Source: Pseudomonadota bacterium
Lineage (GTDB): Bacteria > Pseudomonadota > Gammaproteobacteria > Steroidobacterales > Steroidobacteraceae
Length of the DNA stretch: 59,212 nucleotides
NCBI GenBank assembly: GCA_021849615.1
Contig: JAJZSQ010000006.1
Location: 1 to 59,212, forward strand
Reading direction: 5' to 3'
The position numbers and the translations under genes were made by a program. A model generated the notes under the pieces. It saw only the letters and a list, made by a program, of their open reading frames with translations, was not told where the DNA came from and ran no database searches. Positions within the stretch are counted from its first letter, which is position 1, and each line of letters begins with the position of its first letter. Of the stretch, positions 36,223-46,366 are shown piece by piece.

Positions 36223-36750
36223 ATGTCGGCAAATACAAACGGTGAAAGGCAGCATGGCGTCGAATCGCGTCAGGTGCTGACCTTCGTCCTCGGCAGCGAA
36301 ACCTATGGGGTCGACATCCTGCGCGTGCAGGAAATTCGGGGCTGGACCGCAGTCACCAAGATCCCGCACGCGCCTGCGCACGTCCTCGGCGTACTGAATC
36401 TGCGCGGTTCGATCGTGCCGATCGTCGACCTGCGCATGCGCTTCGCGCTCGAGCACGCCGAGTACACCGCCATCACAGTCATCATCGTCATGTCGGTGCT
36501 CACCCCGGCCGGCCGCCGCGATTTCGGCGTGGTGGTCGATGGCGTGTCCGACGTCGTGGACGTCAATGCAGCCGAGGTCAAGCCCGTTCCCGAACTCGGC
36601 GAACGCGGCGCGACCGAATATCTGCTCGGTCTGGTGACGATCGCCGAACGGATGGTGGTCCTGCTCGACATCGACCGGCTGATCGGTCGGGAACTCACTG
36701 CCATCGGCGCTGGCGAAGACACAGAACCGCTTGCCGCGGATGCCGCCTGA
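36223..36750 (+). CDS. cheW: CheW: receptor-kinase coupling protein
   Basis: A 175-residue CheW-domain protein (VLTFVLGSETYGVDILRVQEIRGWTAVTKIPHAPAHVLGVLNLRGSIVPIVDLRMRF in pieces) that joins CheA to receptors. AGGAG lies eight bases before the ATG at 36223; the ATG at 36217 is too close to the Shine-Dalgarno. Confidence 0.95.
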   Translation: MSANTNGERQHGVESRQVLTFVLGSETYGVDILRVQEIRGWTAVTKIPHAPAHVLGVLNLRGSIVPIVDLRMRFALEHAEYTAITVIIVMSVLTPAGRRDFGVVVDGVSDVVDVNAAEVKPVPELGERGATEYLLGLVTIAERMVVLLDIDRLIGRELTAIGAGEDTEPLAADAA

Positions 36751-36764
36751 GGGAGCCTGAATTC

Positions 36765-38153
36765 ATGCAACCCCTGCGCGAATTTCCGCTTACTTTGCGC
36801 CTGCTGCTGTTCAGCGCCGTCGTACCGTTGGTGCTGCTCGGCGGCGCGCTGTCGCTCGGCGCCGGGGGCACACTCGCGCTGTGGCTCGCCGCCGCTGCGC
36901 TCGCTGGCGGCGGCGCACTCGCCTATTTCGGTGGACGCATCGCGCAAGGGGCGCTCGCGGGCGCCGCACGCAGCGCCGAGGCGCTTGCCGAAGGACGCCT
37001 GGAATCCCCGCCGGACCCCGCGACGGGCGCATACGCGCCCCTTGCCAGCGCCCTGGAGGGGCTGCGCATCAGGCTGCGCGGTGACCGCGAGCAGGCCGAA
37101 GCGCAGCGCATGCAGCAGCGCATCGCCCCCGAGATACAACGCCGAGAAGACGAGGCCGTGACCGCCCTGCAGGCGCAGTTGCGCGACACCGTCGCCGCCG
37201 TCCGCGACGCAGTGAATGCAGCCATCGGCGGCGATTTGTCCCGTCGCGCTTCGGTGGCGCACGACAATTCGGAACTTCGGGCGTTGACCGACACCGTCAA
37301 CATGCTCATTCTGAACATTGGCTCGATCGTACAAGGCATTCAATCCACGACCGAGGATGTCAGGCGCGCTGCCGATGAAATTGCTGCCGGCAACGAAAAT
37401 CTCTCCCAGCGCACCGAGGAACAGGCGTCCTCCCTCGAGGAAACTGCCTCCTCGATGGAAGAGATGACTACTACGGTCAAACAGAATGCCGACAATGCCG
37501 CCCAGGCCAATCAGCTGGCGCTCGCCGCACGTGACCAGGCCGAACGCGGCGGTGTGATCGTCAATCAGGCGATCGCGGCAATGTCGGATATCAATCATTC
37601 TTCGAAGAAGATCGCCGACATCATCGGCGTGATCGACGAGATCGCCTTTCAGACCAACCTGCTCGCGCTGAACGCCGCCGTGGAAGCTGCCCGTGCCGGC
37701 GAACAGGGCCGCGGATTCGCCGTGGTCGCAAGCGAGGTGCGCAGCCTCGCGGGTCGCTCCGCGACGGCCGCCAAGGAGATCAAGGGCCTGATCCAGGACA
37801 GCGTGCGCAAAGTCGAGGACGGCTCGACGCGGGTCACGCAGTCTGGCCAGACGCTCGAGGAGATCGTGGCGTCGGTTAAGAAAGTTTCCGACATCGTCGC
37901 TGAAATCGCTGCCGCCTCGTGTGAGCAGTCGGCCGGAATCGAACAGGTGAACCGGGCCGTGATGCAGATGGACGAGCTGACGCAACAGAACGCCAGCCTC
38001 GTGGAGCAGGCGAGCGCCGCGGCACGCAATATGTCCGTCCTCGTCGATTCGCTCGATGAAAACATGGCGCGTTACCGACGCACCGCCTCGGCGCATACGA
38101 GTGCCGAGACGCGTCCTGCGGTTGCGCCGCCGCGCCGCGCCGTTGGAGGTTGA
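36765..38153 (+). CDS. Methyl-accepting chemotaxis protein without a periplasmic domain
   Basis: A 462-residue receptor. Two adjacent hydrophobic helices (about residues 8-28 and 33-56) leave almost nothing in the periplasm, so the input is probably membrane- or cytoplasm-derived. Charged HAMP-like segments (about 57-210) are followed by the signalling hairpin with the invariant tip [30 protein letters not shown]-type sequence at about 293-325. No C-terminal CheR pentapeptide is present. The first of three tandem receptor genes. Confidence 0.9.
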   Translation: MQPLREFPLTLRLLLFSAVVPLVLLGGALSLGAGGTLALWLAAAALAGGGALAYFGGRIAQGALAGAARSAEALAEGRLESPPDPATGAYAPLASALEGLRIRLRGDREQAEAQRMQQRIAPEIQRREDEAVTALQAQLRDTVAAVRDAVNAAIGGDLSRRASVAHDNSELRALTDTVNMLILNIGSIVQGIQSTTEDVRRAADEIAAGNENLSQRTEEQASSLEETASSMEEMTTTVKQNADNAAQANQLALAARDQAERGGVIVNQAIAAMSDINHSSKKIADIIGVIDEIAFQTNLLALNAAVEAARAGEQGRGFAVVASEVRSLAGRSATAAKEIKGLIQDSVRKVEDGSTRVTQSGQTLEEIVASVKKVSDIVAEIAAASCEQSAGIEQVNRAVMQMDELTQQNASLVEQASAAARNMSVLVDSLDENMARYRRTASAHTSAETRPAVAPPRRAVGG

Positions 38154-38157
38154 TCGC

Positions 38158-40701
38158 ATGCGCCTCACTAGGCTCAATCACATGAAGCTCTGGCAGAACC
38201 TTGCCGTGCTGGTGCTGGCGATGAGTCTGCCCGCCACCGTGGTGGGATTTTTCTACCTGCGCAGCACCAGCGGCGAACTCGAGCAGTCCCGCGCCGAACT
38301 CGCAGGCAGCGCTTACCTTCACGCCATCGCGTCGTTCCAGGCCGCAGTGCTGTCGCATGAAGGCCGGGCGGATGCGCTAGCAAGCGGAGATCGCTCGCGC
38401 GCGGCGGCCACACAGGCTGCCAGCGCTGCGGCCGACGCAGCACTGGCCAAGCTGCAGCAGATCAATGCACGCCTCGGCCTGCGTTATGGCGTGCGCAAGG
38501 ATCTCAGCGCCATAGCGGCGCAGTGGCGCACGCTGGAGAGCGATTCCGCACACTTAAACGCTCACCAACTCACAGCCGCACATCAGAACCTGCTCGTGCG
38601 GATCGGTCGTCTGCGCGATGCGGTGGCGGCTGGTTCACTGGCGGACTCTGATCCGGCGCAGGCGAGCCGCAGTCTGCAACAGATCGCAAGCCAGTACGCT
38701 CCGGCAGCTCTCGCAGCCGAGACCGCGCTGCGCCGCTACGCAGTCAATGCAGCCGCCAAGGGCTACCTCGGCGGGGATGACCGCATGGGCATCCAGATTT
38801 CACTCGCACGGCTGAACAGTGCTTTGGATTCGGTCGGCGCAGCGCTCACGCAGGTTCCGCAGAGCGTGCGCGCTCCGCTGAAACGCGTCCTCGAGCACGC
38901 CCGGGCCCAGGCGGCTGCCTTCTACCAGACCGTGGCCACGCGCATCGTCAATGCCAGCAACGTTAAGATTCCCACCGGCACACTCTACGACGCCGGTACC
39001 GACCTCAACGGGACACTGATGCACCTGGTTGATGCAAGCGGTGCAGCAGCGGCCACGACGCTCGCGTCGCGCGTTCAGTCTCTGCGGGCCGGACTGGTGT
39101 TCGACATCGCGCTGGTGCTGCTCGCCGTCGGGCTTGTTCACGCGCTCACCTGGTCCACCGAGAAGGCCGTGCGCAGTCCGTTGCGCCAGGTCGTCAAGGT
39201 ATTCGACCGCATTGCCGAAGGTCATTACGACAATGCCATCGACAGCGGGCGGCGGGACGAACTCGGCCAAGTGCTTGGCGCCCTCGCCTCCATGCAGAGC
39301 AAACTGCAGGCTCAGCTTGCCAGTGAGCGGCAGCTCGCTACTGCAAACGCGCGCATCCGCCAGGCGCTCGACAAGACCTCGACCGGCGTCCTCCTCGCCG
39401 ATACCTCGCATAAAATCATTTATCTCAACGAATCAGCCCGTACCGGCTTCGCCGATCACGCCAGCGAATTTAAATCTCTGCGGGATTTCTCAGCCGAACA
39501 TCTGCTCGGTGCCGGCCTGGAGTCACTCTCGACCTCCCCCGCAGAGGAACGCCGGACACTCGATGGGCTGACTGCTCCGCGTAGCGAGGATCGAAGCTAC
39601 GGAAGCCTCGTATTCCGCATCACCACCAATCCGGTACGGGACCCGCAGGGCGTGCGCCTCGGAACCGTCATGGAATGGAAGCTGCGCACACAAGAAGTTC
39701 TAGTTGAGCAGGAAATGCAGGGTGTGATAGGCGCCGTGACCAACGACGATCTCACCCGGCGCATCAACCTCGGCGACAAGACCGGCTTCTTCGCAACCCT
39801 CGGAGAAGGTGTGAATCGTCTCGCCGACAACCTTGCGGAGATCGTGGCGAGAGTGAAGGGTTCCGCCCGGGAGATCTCCATGGGCGCTGAAGAGATCACC
39901 CTCGGCAATACGAATCTCTCGAGCCGCACGGAAGAGCAGGCGTCCTCACTCGAAGAGACTGCGTCCTCCATGGAAGAGATGACCACCACGGTCAAGCAGA
40001 ACGCCGACAACGCCGCACAGGCGAATCAGCTGGCACTCGCCGCTCGCGAACAAGCTGAGCAGGGCGTTGCGGTGGTCGACAAGGCGGTCAGCGCGATGAG
40101 CGGTATCGATGAATCGGCACAGAAGATTGCCGACATCATCGGGGTAATTGATGAAATTGCCTTCCAGACGAACCTGCTGGCGCTCAATGCGGCCGTGGAA
40201 GCCGCTCGTGCCGGGGAACAGGGTCGCGGCTTTGCGGTGGTGGCGAGCGAAGTGCGCAACCTCGCCGGTCGCTCCGCGACTGCGGCGAAGGAAATCAAGA
40301 GTCTGATCCAGGATAGCGTCGCGAAAGTTGGTGACGGCGCACGGCTCGTAACCCGTTCCGGTGAGACTCTGACTGAGATCGTCACCGCCGTAAAGAAGGT
40401 CTCGGATATCGTTGCCGAGATCGCCGCGGCCTCGCGCGAACAATCCGCGGGGATCGAGCAGGTCAACCGTGCCGTGATGCAGATGGACCAGATCACGCAG
40501 CAGAACGCGGCGTTGGTCGAAGAGACGATCGCCGCCTCGCAGGTCATGAGCGCTCAGGTTCGTGACCTGAACGATACGTTGGGACGCTTCCGCCTGGCCG
40601 GGTCCGCGGTAGCAATTCCGGCTGATGCGAACAACGCGCCAGCCGCCGCGACCGCGGGCGCCGAAGAGCCGCCGCGACTCGCAGCGGGCAAGAGCCGCTG
40701 A
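38158..40701 (+). CDS. Methyl-accepting chemotaxis protein with periplasmic and PAS domains
   Basis: An 847-residue receptor. TM1 is within [20 protein letters not shown], a helical periplasmic domain extends to about residue 315, and TM2 is [25 protein letters not shown], a PAS-like segment ([20 protein letters not shown], near 420), a second HAMP ([29 protein letters not shown]) and a standard signalling tip follow. The ATG at 38158 has GGAGG upstream and starts five bases after the previous stop; the in-frame extension upstream is rejected. No C-terminal pentapeptide. Confidence 0.92.
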   Translation: MRLTRLNHMKLWQNLAVLVLAMSLPATVVGFFYLRSTSGELEQSRAELAGSAYLHAIASFQAAVLSHEGRADALASGDRSRAAATQAASAAADAALAKLQQINARLGLRYGVRKDLSAIAAQWRTLESDSAHLNAHQLTAAHQNLLVRIGRLRDAVAAGSLADSDPAQASRSLQQIASQYAPAALAAETALRRYAVNAAAKGYLGGDDRMGIQISLARLNSALDSVGAALTQVPQSVRAPLKRVLEHARAQAAAFYQTVATRIVNASNVKIPTGTLYDAGTDLNGTLMHLVDASGAAAATTLASRVQSLRAGLVFDIALVLLAVGLVHALTWSTEKAVRSPLRQVVKVFDRIAEGHYDNAIDSGRRDELGQVLGALASMQSKLQAQLASERQLATANARIRQALDKTSTGVLLADTSHKIIYLNESARTGFADHASEFKSLRDFSAEHLLGAGLESLSTSPAEERRTLDGLTAPRSEDRSYGSLVFRITTNPVRDPQGVRLGTVMEWKLRTQEVLVEQEMQGVIGAVTNDDLTRRINLGDKTGFFATLGEGVNRLADNLAEIVARVKGSAREISMGAEEITLGNTNLSSRTEEQASSLEETASSMEEMTTTVKQNADNAAQANQLALAAREQAEQGVAVVDKAVSAMSGIDESAQKIADIIGVIDEIAFQTNLLALNAAVEAARAGEQGRGFAVVASEVRNLAGRSATAAKEIKSLIQDSVAKVGDGARLVTRSGETLTEIVTAVKKVSDIVAEIAAASREQSAGIEQVNRAVMQMDQITQQNAALVEETIAASQVMSAQVRDLNDTLGRFRLAGSAVAIPADANNAPAAATAGAEEPPRLAAGKSR

Positions 40702-40753
40702 CGCTGGCGCCAGATCGGCAACCACTCCGCTTTCAGCCTCAGGATCTCAGAAT

Positions 40754-43459
40754 ATGCAATTTCTAAACCACCTGAAACTCTGGCAGAAGCTGCTGCTGCT
40801 GGTGGTCGCGATGGCGGTCCCGACCGCGCTGCTCGGGACCTTCTATCTGAGCTCCGCGAACCATGAGGTGAGCCAAGCACGCAATGAACTCCAAGGGGCG
40901 CACTACGCGCACAGCCTTGGCGCCGTGCTCGCCGAAACTGAGAACCACCGCAGTCAGCTGTTTGCGCTGCTGACCGGCGACCAGAGCCGCGCGGCCGCCG
41001 TGACAGCATCCGAAGCGCGCATGCGCACGCTCATTGCTCGAGTCAGTGCGGTCAACGCGACCGCAGGACGCGCTCTGCGGGTGAACAGCCAGTGGCACTC
41101 GATCGAACAGGGTTGGAATACGCTCATTGCCGGGGAATTGAAGCTCACCGCGGATCAGGCGGTGAGCGCGCACGATGCACTCCTTGCGAAGCTCGTCGGC
41201 CTCGGGCACATCGTCGCGACGCGCTCTGCGCTTAACGTCGACCCATCGCCGCAGACCGCTGCACTCATACAGGTTGCAACCCGCGATGTCCCTGGCGCAC
41301 TGATTGCCGCCGGAGAAATGCAGTGGTACGCCACCAGCGCCGCAATCAAGGGCTACCTTGGTGGCAGCGATCAGCGTGCGATTCAGATCTACCACCGGCA
41401 GGTCCTGCGAGACTTCGCCCAAGCGGAGCGAGACCTGAATGGCGCCTCGAGCGCCGATCGGGCCAAGATTCGTCCACAGCTGAACGCGGCGCTATCGGCA
41501 TTCAATACATCGTTCGACGTGATCCACTCGCGCATCCTGGACGCGAAGAAGATCACGATTACGACGGCCGATCTGTTCCACAGCACCGGACGGGTCAATT
41601 CTAACCTGCAGAAGCTGCTCGACTCGAGCTACGCCGCCATGGACGCCGTGGTACAGCAGCGACTGAGTCAGGTTACAGTGGCACGCAGTGTGACGGTCGG
41701 CATCACTCTCGCGGCCATGCTGATCGCTCTCGCGCTCTCTTGGGTGATCGCCCGTGCGCTCGCTGACGTCATCGGCCGCGCCATCAAGGTTTTTGAGAGC
41801 ATCTCATCTGGTCGGTACGACAACAGCATCGAGATCGACGGCAGCGACGAGGGCAACCAGGTCCTCAGAGCCTTGGACCAGATGCAGAGCAAGCTGCGCA
41901 GCCAGATCGAAGCCGAACGCACCGCGGCAGCGGAGAATGCCCGCATTCGCGAGGCGCTCGACAGTGTCTCTTCGGGCGTGATGGTTGCCGATGGAGACTA
42001 CAACATTCAATACCTGAATCCCGCGCTTGAAAAGTCGCTGCGCGACGCCGAGAGCGATATCCGTCGCGAACTTCCGGGATTCGACGTCCGCCGGCTGAAC
42101 GGCGCGAACATCGATACGTTCCACAAGAATCCAAGCCACCAGCGCGCCATGCTCGCGAAGCTCACGCAGCCGCATCGCGCAACGCTCACCGTTGGCGGTC
42201 ACACCTATGCCGTGACCATGAACCCGGTGACCAACGAGCACCACGAGCGCCTTGGTGTCGTACTGGAGTGGTTCGATCGGACGCAGGAGGTGGCAGTCGA
42301 GCGGGAAGTGCAGGACATGCTCTCGGCGGTGGTCGCCGGACAGCTGAGCAAGCGCATCAACCTCGCCGGCAAGACCGGCTTCTTCGAAATGATGGGCTGC
42401 GGCGTCAACCGCCTCGCCGACACCATGTCCGAGGTCATTTCGCGGGTCAAGCAGGTCGCCGGAGAGGTGCACCGCGGAGCCGATGAGATTTCCTGCGGCA
42501 ACGCCAACCTATCGCAGCGCACCGAGGAGCAGTCCTCCTCGCTCGAGGAGACCGCCTCTTCGATGGAGGAAATGACCACCACCGTCAAGCAGAACGCCGA
42601 CAATGCTTCGCAGGCCAATCAGCTGGCGCTTGCCGCCCGCGATCAGGCCGAGAAGGGCGGCACCGTAGTCAGTCAGGCCGTCGCTGCGATGAGCGACATC
42701 AACGATGCCTCGAAGCGAATCGCAGACATCATCGGGGTGATCGACGAGATCGCCTTCCAGACGAACCTGCTGTCGCTGAACGCGGCCGTCGAAGCAGCCC
42801 GGGCGGGCGAACAAGGCCGCGGCTTTGCCGTGGTCGCGAGCGAGGTTCGCAGCCTCGCCGGCCGCTCGGCCACCGCGGCTAAGGAAATTAAAGAACTGAT
42901 TCAGGATTCGGTGCGCAAGGTCGAAGATGGCTCGGTGCTGGTGACTCAGTCCGGTCAGACACTAGAGAAGATCGTATCGTCCGTGAAGAAAGTCTCCGAC
43001 ATCGTCGCTGAGATTGCCGCCGCGTCGCGTGAACAGGCTGCGGGCATCGAACAGGTCAACCGGGCGGTCATGCAGATGGATGAGCTGACCCAGCAGAATG
43101 CGGCCTTGGTCGAGCAGGCCACCGCCGCTTCGCAGGCCATGGTGGAACAGGCGAGCGGCCTGAACGAGATGCTGGCGCGCTTCGACGTCGGCGCCACACA
43201 GGCGGCACTGGTCGATGCAGCTCGATCGCTAGCTGCCGAACGACCGTCGACCACCGCGCTGTCTTTGAAGACTAAAAGCGCCGGCGCACCGCGCGCCGAA
43301 CGCCGCAGTACGAGCCGCCCGTGGTCGGCACGCAAGCCAGGTGAGGCCCGTCCGGCGGGCTCACCCCCGCCCGCCAGCCGGGCACCCAAACTTGCCGCTG
43401 TGGCAACGCGTGCCGCCGCACCCGCGGTGGACGAGGACGCCGAGTGGCAGGAATTCTGA
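40754..43459 (+). CDS. Methyl-accepting chemotaxis protein with PAS domain and CheR-type C-terminal pentapeptide
   Basis: A 901-residue receptor sharing the plan of the preceding one: TM1 ([20 protein letters not shown]), helical periplasmic domain, TM2 near residue 320 ([19 protein letters not shown]), HAMP, PAS ([21 protein letters not shown]), second HAMP ([28 protein letters not shown]) and signalling hairpin. A long Ala/Pro/Arg linker ends in EWQEF, matching the xWxxF pentapeptide that tethers CheR/CheB on high-abundance receptors. ATG 40754 has a short AGGAT-type site upstream. Confidence 0.92.
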   Translation: MQFLNHLKLWQKLLLLVVAMAVPTALLGTFYLSSANHEVSQARNELQGAHYAHSLGAVLAETENHRSQLFALLTGDQSRAAAVTASEARMRTLIARVSAVNATAGRALRVNSQWHSIEQGWNTLIAGELKLTADQAVSAHDALLAKLVGLGHIVATRSALNVDPSPQTAALIQVATRDVPGALIAAGEMQWYATSAAIKGYLGGSDQRAIQIYHRQVLRDFAQAERDLNGASSADRAKIRPQLNAALSAFNTSFDVIHSRILDAKKITITTADLFHSTGRVNSNLQKLLDSSYAAMDAVVQQRLSQVTVARSVTVGITLAAMLIALALSWVIARALADVIGRAIKVFESISSGRYDNSIEIDGSDEGNQVLRALDQMQSKLRSQIEAERTAAAENARIREALDSVSSGVMVADGDYNIQYLNPALEKSLRDAESDIRRELPGFDVRRLNGANIDTFHKNPSHQRAMLAKLTQPHRATLTVGGHTYAVTMNPVTNEHHERLGVVLEWFDRTQEVAVEREVQDMLSAVVAGQLSKRINLAGKTGFFEMMGCGVNRLADTMSEVISRVKQVAGEVHRGADEISCGNANLSQRTEEQSSSLEETASSMEEMTTTVKQNADNASQANQLALAARDQAEKGGTVVSQAVAAMSDINDASKRIADIIGVIDEIAFQTNLLSLNAAVEAARAGEQGRGFAVVASEVRSLAGRSATAAKEIKELIQDSVRKVEDGSVLVTQSGQTLEKIVSSVKKVSDIVAEIAAASREQAAGIEQVNRAVMQMDELTQQNAALVEQATAASQAMVEQASGLNEMLARFDVGATQAALVDAARSLAAERPSTTALSLKTKSAGAPRAERRSTSRPWSARKPGEARPAGSPPPASRAPKLAAVATRAAAPAVDEDAEWQEF

Positions 43460-43497
43460 ATCATGCAGCCCTTTGACAAGAACAGCGGAGCATAACG

Positions 43498-43860
43498 ATG
43501 GCACGGATACTCGCGGTTGACGATTCGGCGGCCATGCGCCAGATGGTCGGAATTACGCTCACCGGTGCCGGGCATCAAGTCGAGCAGGCTGCCGACGGCG
43601 TCCAAGCATTGCAGATCGCCGAGCGCCAGAAGTTCGATTTGGTTATCACCGACGTGAACATGCCGAACATGGACGGCATCACCTTGGTGCGCGAGCTGCG
43701 TGCCCGCGCCGGCTACCGCTTCGTGCCGCTGCTGGTGCTCACCACCGAAGCGACGGTGGAGCGCAAGCAACAGGGCAAGGCTGCCGGAGCGACCGGTTGG
43801 CTTGTCAAGCCATTTAATCCCGATCGGCTGCTCGCCACCGTCAGCAAGGTGCTCAGCTGA
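43498..43860 (+). CDS. CheY-like response regulator (second copy)
   Basis: A 120-residue receiver with acid pair near D8-D9, phosphoacceptor D52 in VITDVNMPNMDG, the conserved Thr (LVLTTEATVERK) and Lys (WLVKPFNPDRL). It resembles the CheY paralogues that accompany CheA/CheW/CheD clusters. The 37-base gap after the third receptor gene suggests the same transcript. Confidence 0.92.
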   Translation: MARILAVDDSAAMRQMVGITLTGAGHQVEQAADGVQALQIAERQKFDLVITDVNMPNMDGITLVRELRARAGYRFVPLLVLTTEATVERKQQGKAAGATGWLVKPFNPDRLLATVSKVLS

Positions 43861-43918
43861 CCCATTTCCGTTTTTTGGTCGTTCCCTTGTCTACACTACG
43901 CTTGCAACGAGGTTTGAA

Positions 43919-44254
43919 ATGAAATCCGCGAAGAAAGCCCTGGCCACCCTGGCTGTCTCCTGTGCGATCGGCCTGCCTGCCGCGTATGCCAATTGCCACC
44001 TACCGCCCGCGCCGAGCAAGTTGCCAGACGGCGCCACCGCGAGCCAGCAGCAAATGGTCACTGCGATGCACACCGTCGAGGAATACAACCACGACGTGCA
44101 GACCTATCTGCAGTGTCTGAAATTCGAGGTACGCCAGAACCAGATGAGCGCGGACGACCAGGTCAGTCTGCACAATGCAGCCGTGGATCAGCTGAAGCAG
44201 ATCGCTTCGCAGTTCAACCAGCAGGTGCAGATTTTCAAGTCCAAGCATAGCTGA
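43919..44254 (+). CDS. Small exported protein of unknown function in the chemotaxis cluster
   Basis: A 111-residue protein with a signal peptide (MKSAKKALATLAVSC..., predicted cleavage after AYA near residue 24). The mature part is helical and Gln-rich and has two cysteines (C26, C66) that could form a disulfide. It contains MVTAMHTVEEYNHDVQTYLQC and HNAAVDQLKQIASQFNQQVQIFK. Similar small helical exported proteins occur in proteobacteria without an assigned role. GAGG seven bases upstream supports the ATG. The gene sits between cheY2 and a CheZ-like gene, but membership of the chemotaxis pathway is only positional. Confidence 0.8.
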   Translation: MKSAKKALATLAVSCAIGLPAAYANCHLPPAPSKLPDGATASQQQMVTAMHTVEEYNHDVQTYLQCLKFEVRQNQMSADDQVSLHNAAVDQLKQIASQFNQQVQIFKSKHS

Positions 44255-44380
44255 GCTTAATATCCGTACCGGCAAGGGGTTACGCCCCGCTCCAGCTCTG
44301 GTCGCACGCGCCGAAGACGGAGCGCCGCGGCACGGCCGCGTGCACCCTTCGCGGTTATGGCACATTGACGCTGGTCAGAC
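44255..44380. other. 126-base gap with an inverted repeat
   Basis: No gene is supported. GCACGCG (44304-44310) and CGCGTGC (44337-44343) form perfect 7-bp arms around a GC-rich loop, which could act as an attenuator or weak terminator upstream of the CheZ-like gene. Confidence 0.4.
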
Positions 44381-44833
44381 ATGACGCGACAGACAAATTC
44401 TCCCGCGCCGTCCGCACACGGCGCCGATGACCTCGAGCAGGCGGCGGCCACGGCTGCGGCACTGATCGAGTTAGCGCTGCATCAGTCGTTGACTCCGGTC
44501 GATGCTTTGGGTCGGGCGCTCGCCCGTCTTTCGGCCATGCTGCCGCTCGCTTCGGACGATGTGCGTGCCGAACTCGCCACCTGCATTGAAAGTCTACAGT
44601 TTCACGACCGCATGGTGCAGCAGCTGTCGCAGGTTCGAGACCTGCTGGCCAGCGCGACGACCGTTCAGCCGAGCGGACCGAGTCCGCCCGGCTGGCCTGC
44701 GCTGCGCGATCGGTTGCGTGCGCATTTCACCTCCGAGTCGCATTGGCTGCTATTCAACCTGCTGCTGCCCGGCGAGGACGTGCCGATGCCGGTGCATCTG
44801 CATGCCGAGGAAGGCAGCGTGGAGCTGTTTTGA
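44381..44833 (+). CDS. CheZ-like protein with an LQFxDxxxQ motif
   Basis: A 150-residue soluble helical protein. It contains TCIESLQFHDRMVQQLSQVRDLL, in which D76 and Q80 reproduce the DxxxQ pair of CheZ-type CheY-P phosphatases. It lacks the long CheZ hairpin and the C-terminal CheY-docking peptide. The location immediately before cheR, and downstream of a second cheY, suggests it serves this pathway. No family name can be given; the phosphatase role is inference. Confidence 0.65.
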   Translation: MTRQTNSPAPSAHGADDLEQAAATAAALIELALHQSLTPVDALGRALARLSAMLPLASDDVRAELATCIESLQFHDRMVQQLSQVRDLLASATTVQPSGPSPPGWPALRDRLRAHFTSESHWLLFNLLLPGEDVPMPVHLHAEEGSVELF

Positions 44834-44835
44834 CC

Positions 44836-45696
44836 ATGCACGCCGCGCCCCTGCCCGAGCCCAGTACGCATCGCGCACGCGAATTCGTGTTCAGCGAGGG
44901 TGATTTCCAGGCGTTACGCACGCTGGTGAAGTCCCTCACGGGTATTCATCTGACCGAACAGAAGCGCGAACTGGTCTACGGGCGTCTGACGAGGCGCCTG
45001 CGTGCGCTGCGGCTGCATACATTCGCCGAATACCGCGAACTGATCGCACACGACAAGCACGAGGTGACCGAGCTATGCAATGCGATCACCACCAATCTCA
45101 CGTCATTTTTCCGCGAGCCGCATCACTTTCAATATCTGCGCGATCAGTGGCTCGCCCCGCTCATCGCTGACCCGCGCGGCACTCGGCGGCTGCGGATCTG
45201 GTCAGCCGCCTGCTCGACGGGCGAGGAGCCCTATTCGATCGCCATGACGCTGCTCGAGACGCTTCCACACCCGGAACGCTGGGATGTTCGCGTTTTGGCT
45301 ACGGATCTTGACTCCGAGGTGCTCGAGCGAGCTCGCCGCGGCGTCTACCCGCTCGAGCGGCTGAACGGCGTGTCGACCGAGCGACAGGCCCGATTCTTTC
45401 GCGATCCCCACGATGGGCGCAGCAGCGCTCGGCAGATTGCGCCGGAACTGGCTGCTCTGATCACGTTCAAGAAACTCAATCTTATGCAATCCCTGCCGAT
45501 GAAGGGACCATTAGACGTCGTGTTTTGCCGCAACGTGGTGATTTACTTCGACAAGGAAACACAGCGCGACCTGTTCGCGCGCATCAGCCAACTGCAGCGC
45601 CCCGGCGATCTGCTCTTTCTCGGTCATTCCGAGAGTCTGTTCAAGGTCAGTGACAGCTATGCCCTCATCGGCAAGTCCATTTACCGGCGTGTCTGA
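44836..45696 (+). CDS. cheR: CheR: receptor methyltransferase
   Basis: Methylates receptor glutamates using S-adenosylmethionine. The 286 residues have an N-terminal helical domain (FQALRTLVKSLTGIHLTEQKRELVYGRLTRRLRAL), a TNLTSFFREPHHFQYL segment and the SAM-binding RIWSAACSTGEEPYSIAM, ending with VVFCRNVVIYFDKE and FLGHSESL. ATG 44836 lies three bases after the preceding stop. Confidence 0.95.
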   Translation: MHAAPLPEPSTHRAREFVFSEGDFQALRTLVKSLTGIHLTEQKRELVYGRLTRRLRALRLHTFAEYRELIAHDKHEVTELCNAITTNLTSFFREPHHFQYLRDQWLAPLIADPRGTRRLRIWSAACSTGEEPYSIAMTLLETLPHPERWDVRVLATDLDSEVLERARRGVYPLERLNGVSTERQARFFRDPHDGRSSARQIAPELAALITFKKLNLMQSLPMKGPLDVVFCRNVVIYFDKETQRDLFARISQLQRPGDLLFLGHSESLFKVSDSYALIGKSIYRRV

Positions 45697-46366
45697 GCCG
45701 CGCGCTTCGGCTGCGTTCGCTCGCGCTTCTAGCACAAGCGCCGCCGAACCACCGGCTGCGGTCCCCGGATTCGAGCATTTCGAACGGCACTGGGACCGAG
45801 AGAACGGCTGGACGGTGAAGATCCTGCCGGGAGAGTACTACGTTTCGCGTGGTGAAGAGGCGATCAGCACCGTGCTCGGTTCGTGTGTCTCGGCCTGCGT
45901 ACGTGACCCGCAGCGCGGGGTCGGCGGAATGAACCATTTCATGCTGCCCGAGGACACCGCGGTGGGGCCGAATGATTGGCTCGACCCGGCGGTCGGCCTC
46001 GCCACCCGATATGGCTCATACGCGATGGAGAGCCTCATCAACGATTTGCTGAAACTCGGCGCCGCACGTGAACGGCTCGAGATCAAATTGTTTGGCGGGG
46101 GACAGATTCTGGCCGCAATGACGGATGTCGGGGGCCGGAATATCCGCTTCATCCGCAACTACTTAACGCTCGAAGGCTATGGCGTTGCCGCGGAGGATCT
46201 CGGCGGCACCCAGCCTCGCAAGGTCGTCTATTTTCCGGTCACCGGTCGTGCGAGGTTGCGCAAGTTGCGTCCGATCGAGAATCGCATCATCAGCCGCCAC
46301 GAGCAGCTGTACCTCGAGAGCCTCGGACGGCAATCCAGCGGCGGCGACGTGGAGCTGTTCGAATGA
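45659..46366 (+). CDS. cheD: CheD: receptor glutamine deamidase
   Basis: A 235-residue protein that deamidates receptor glutamines and may modulate CheR/CheB. The catalytic Cys-His pair is visible in [14 protein letters not shown] and [10 protein letters not shown], followed by [12 protein letters not shown] and the NYLTLEGY region. The start is uncertain: ATG 45659, GTG 45650 (better ribosome site) or GTG 45689 (overlapping the cheR stop). The first 35 residues are low complexity. Confidence 0.92.
   Translation: MPSSASPFTGVSEPRASAAFARASSTSAAEPPAAVPGFEHFERHWDRENGWTVKILPGEYYVSRGEEAISTVLGSCVSACVRDPQRGVGGMNHFMLPEDTAVGPNDWLDPAVGLATRYGSYAMESLINDLLKLGAARERLEIKLFGGGQILAAMTDVGGRNIRFIRNYLTLEGYGVAAEDLGGTQPRKVVYFPVTGRARLRKLRPIENRIISRHEQLYLESLGRQSSGGDVELFE

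Noticed and set aside
41503-41510. Minus-strand GCCGATAG in the third receptor gene
   Set aside because: The -35 position reads GTCGAACG, and the site is antisense inside a gene.
44358-44371. Sigma-54-like TGGCACA...GC upstream of the CheZ-like gene
   Set aside because: Only nine bases separate GG and GC, and the -12 TTGC is not formed; the strict ten-base spacing fails.
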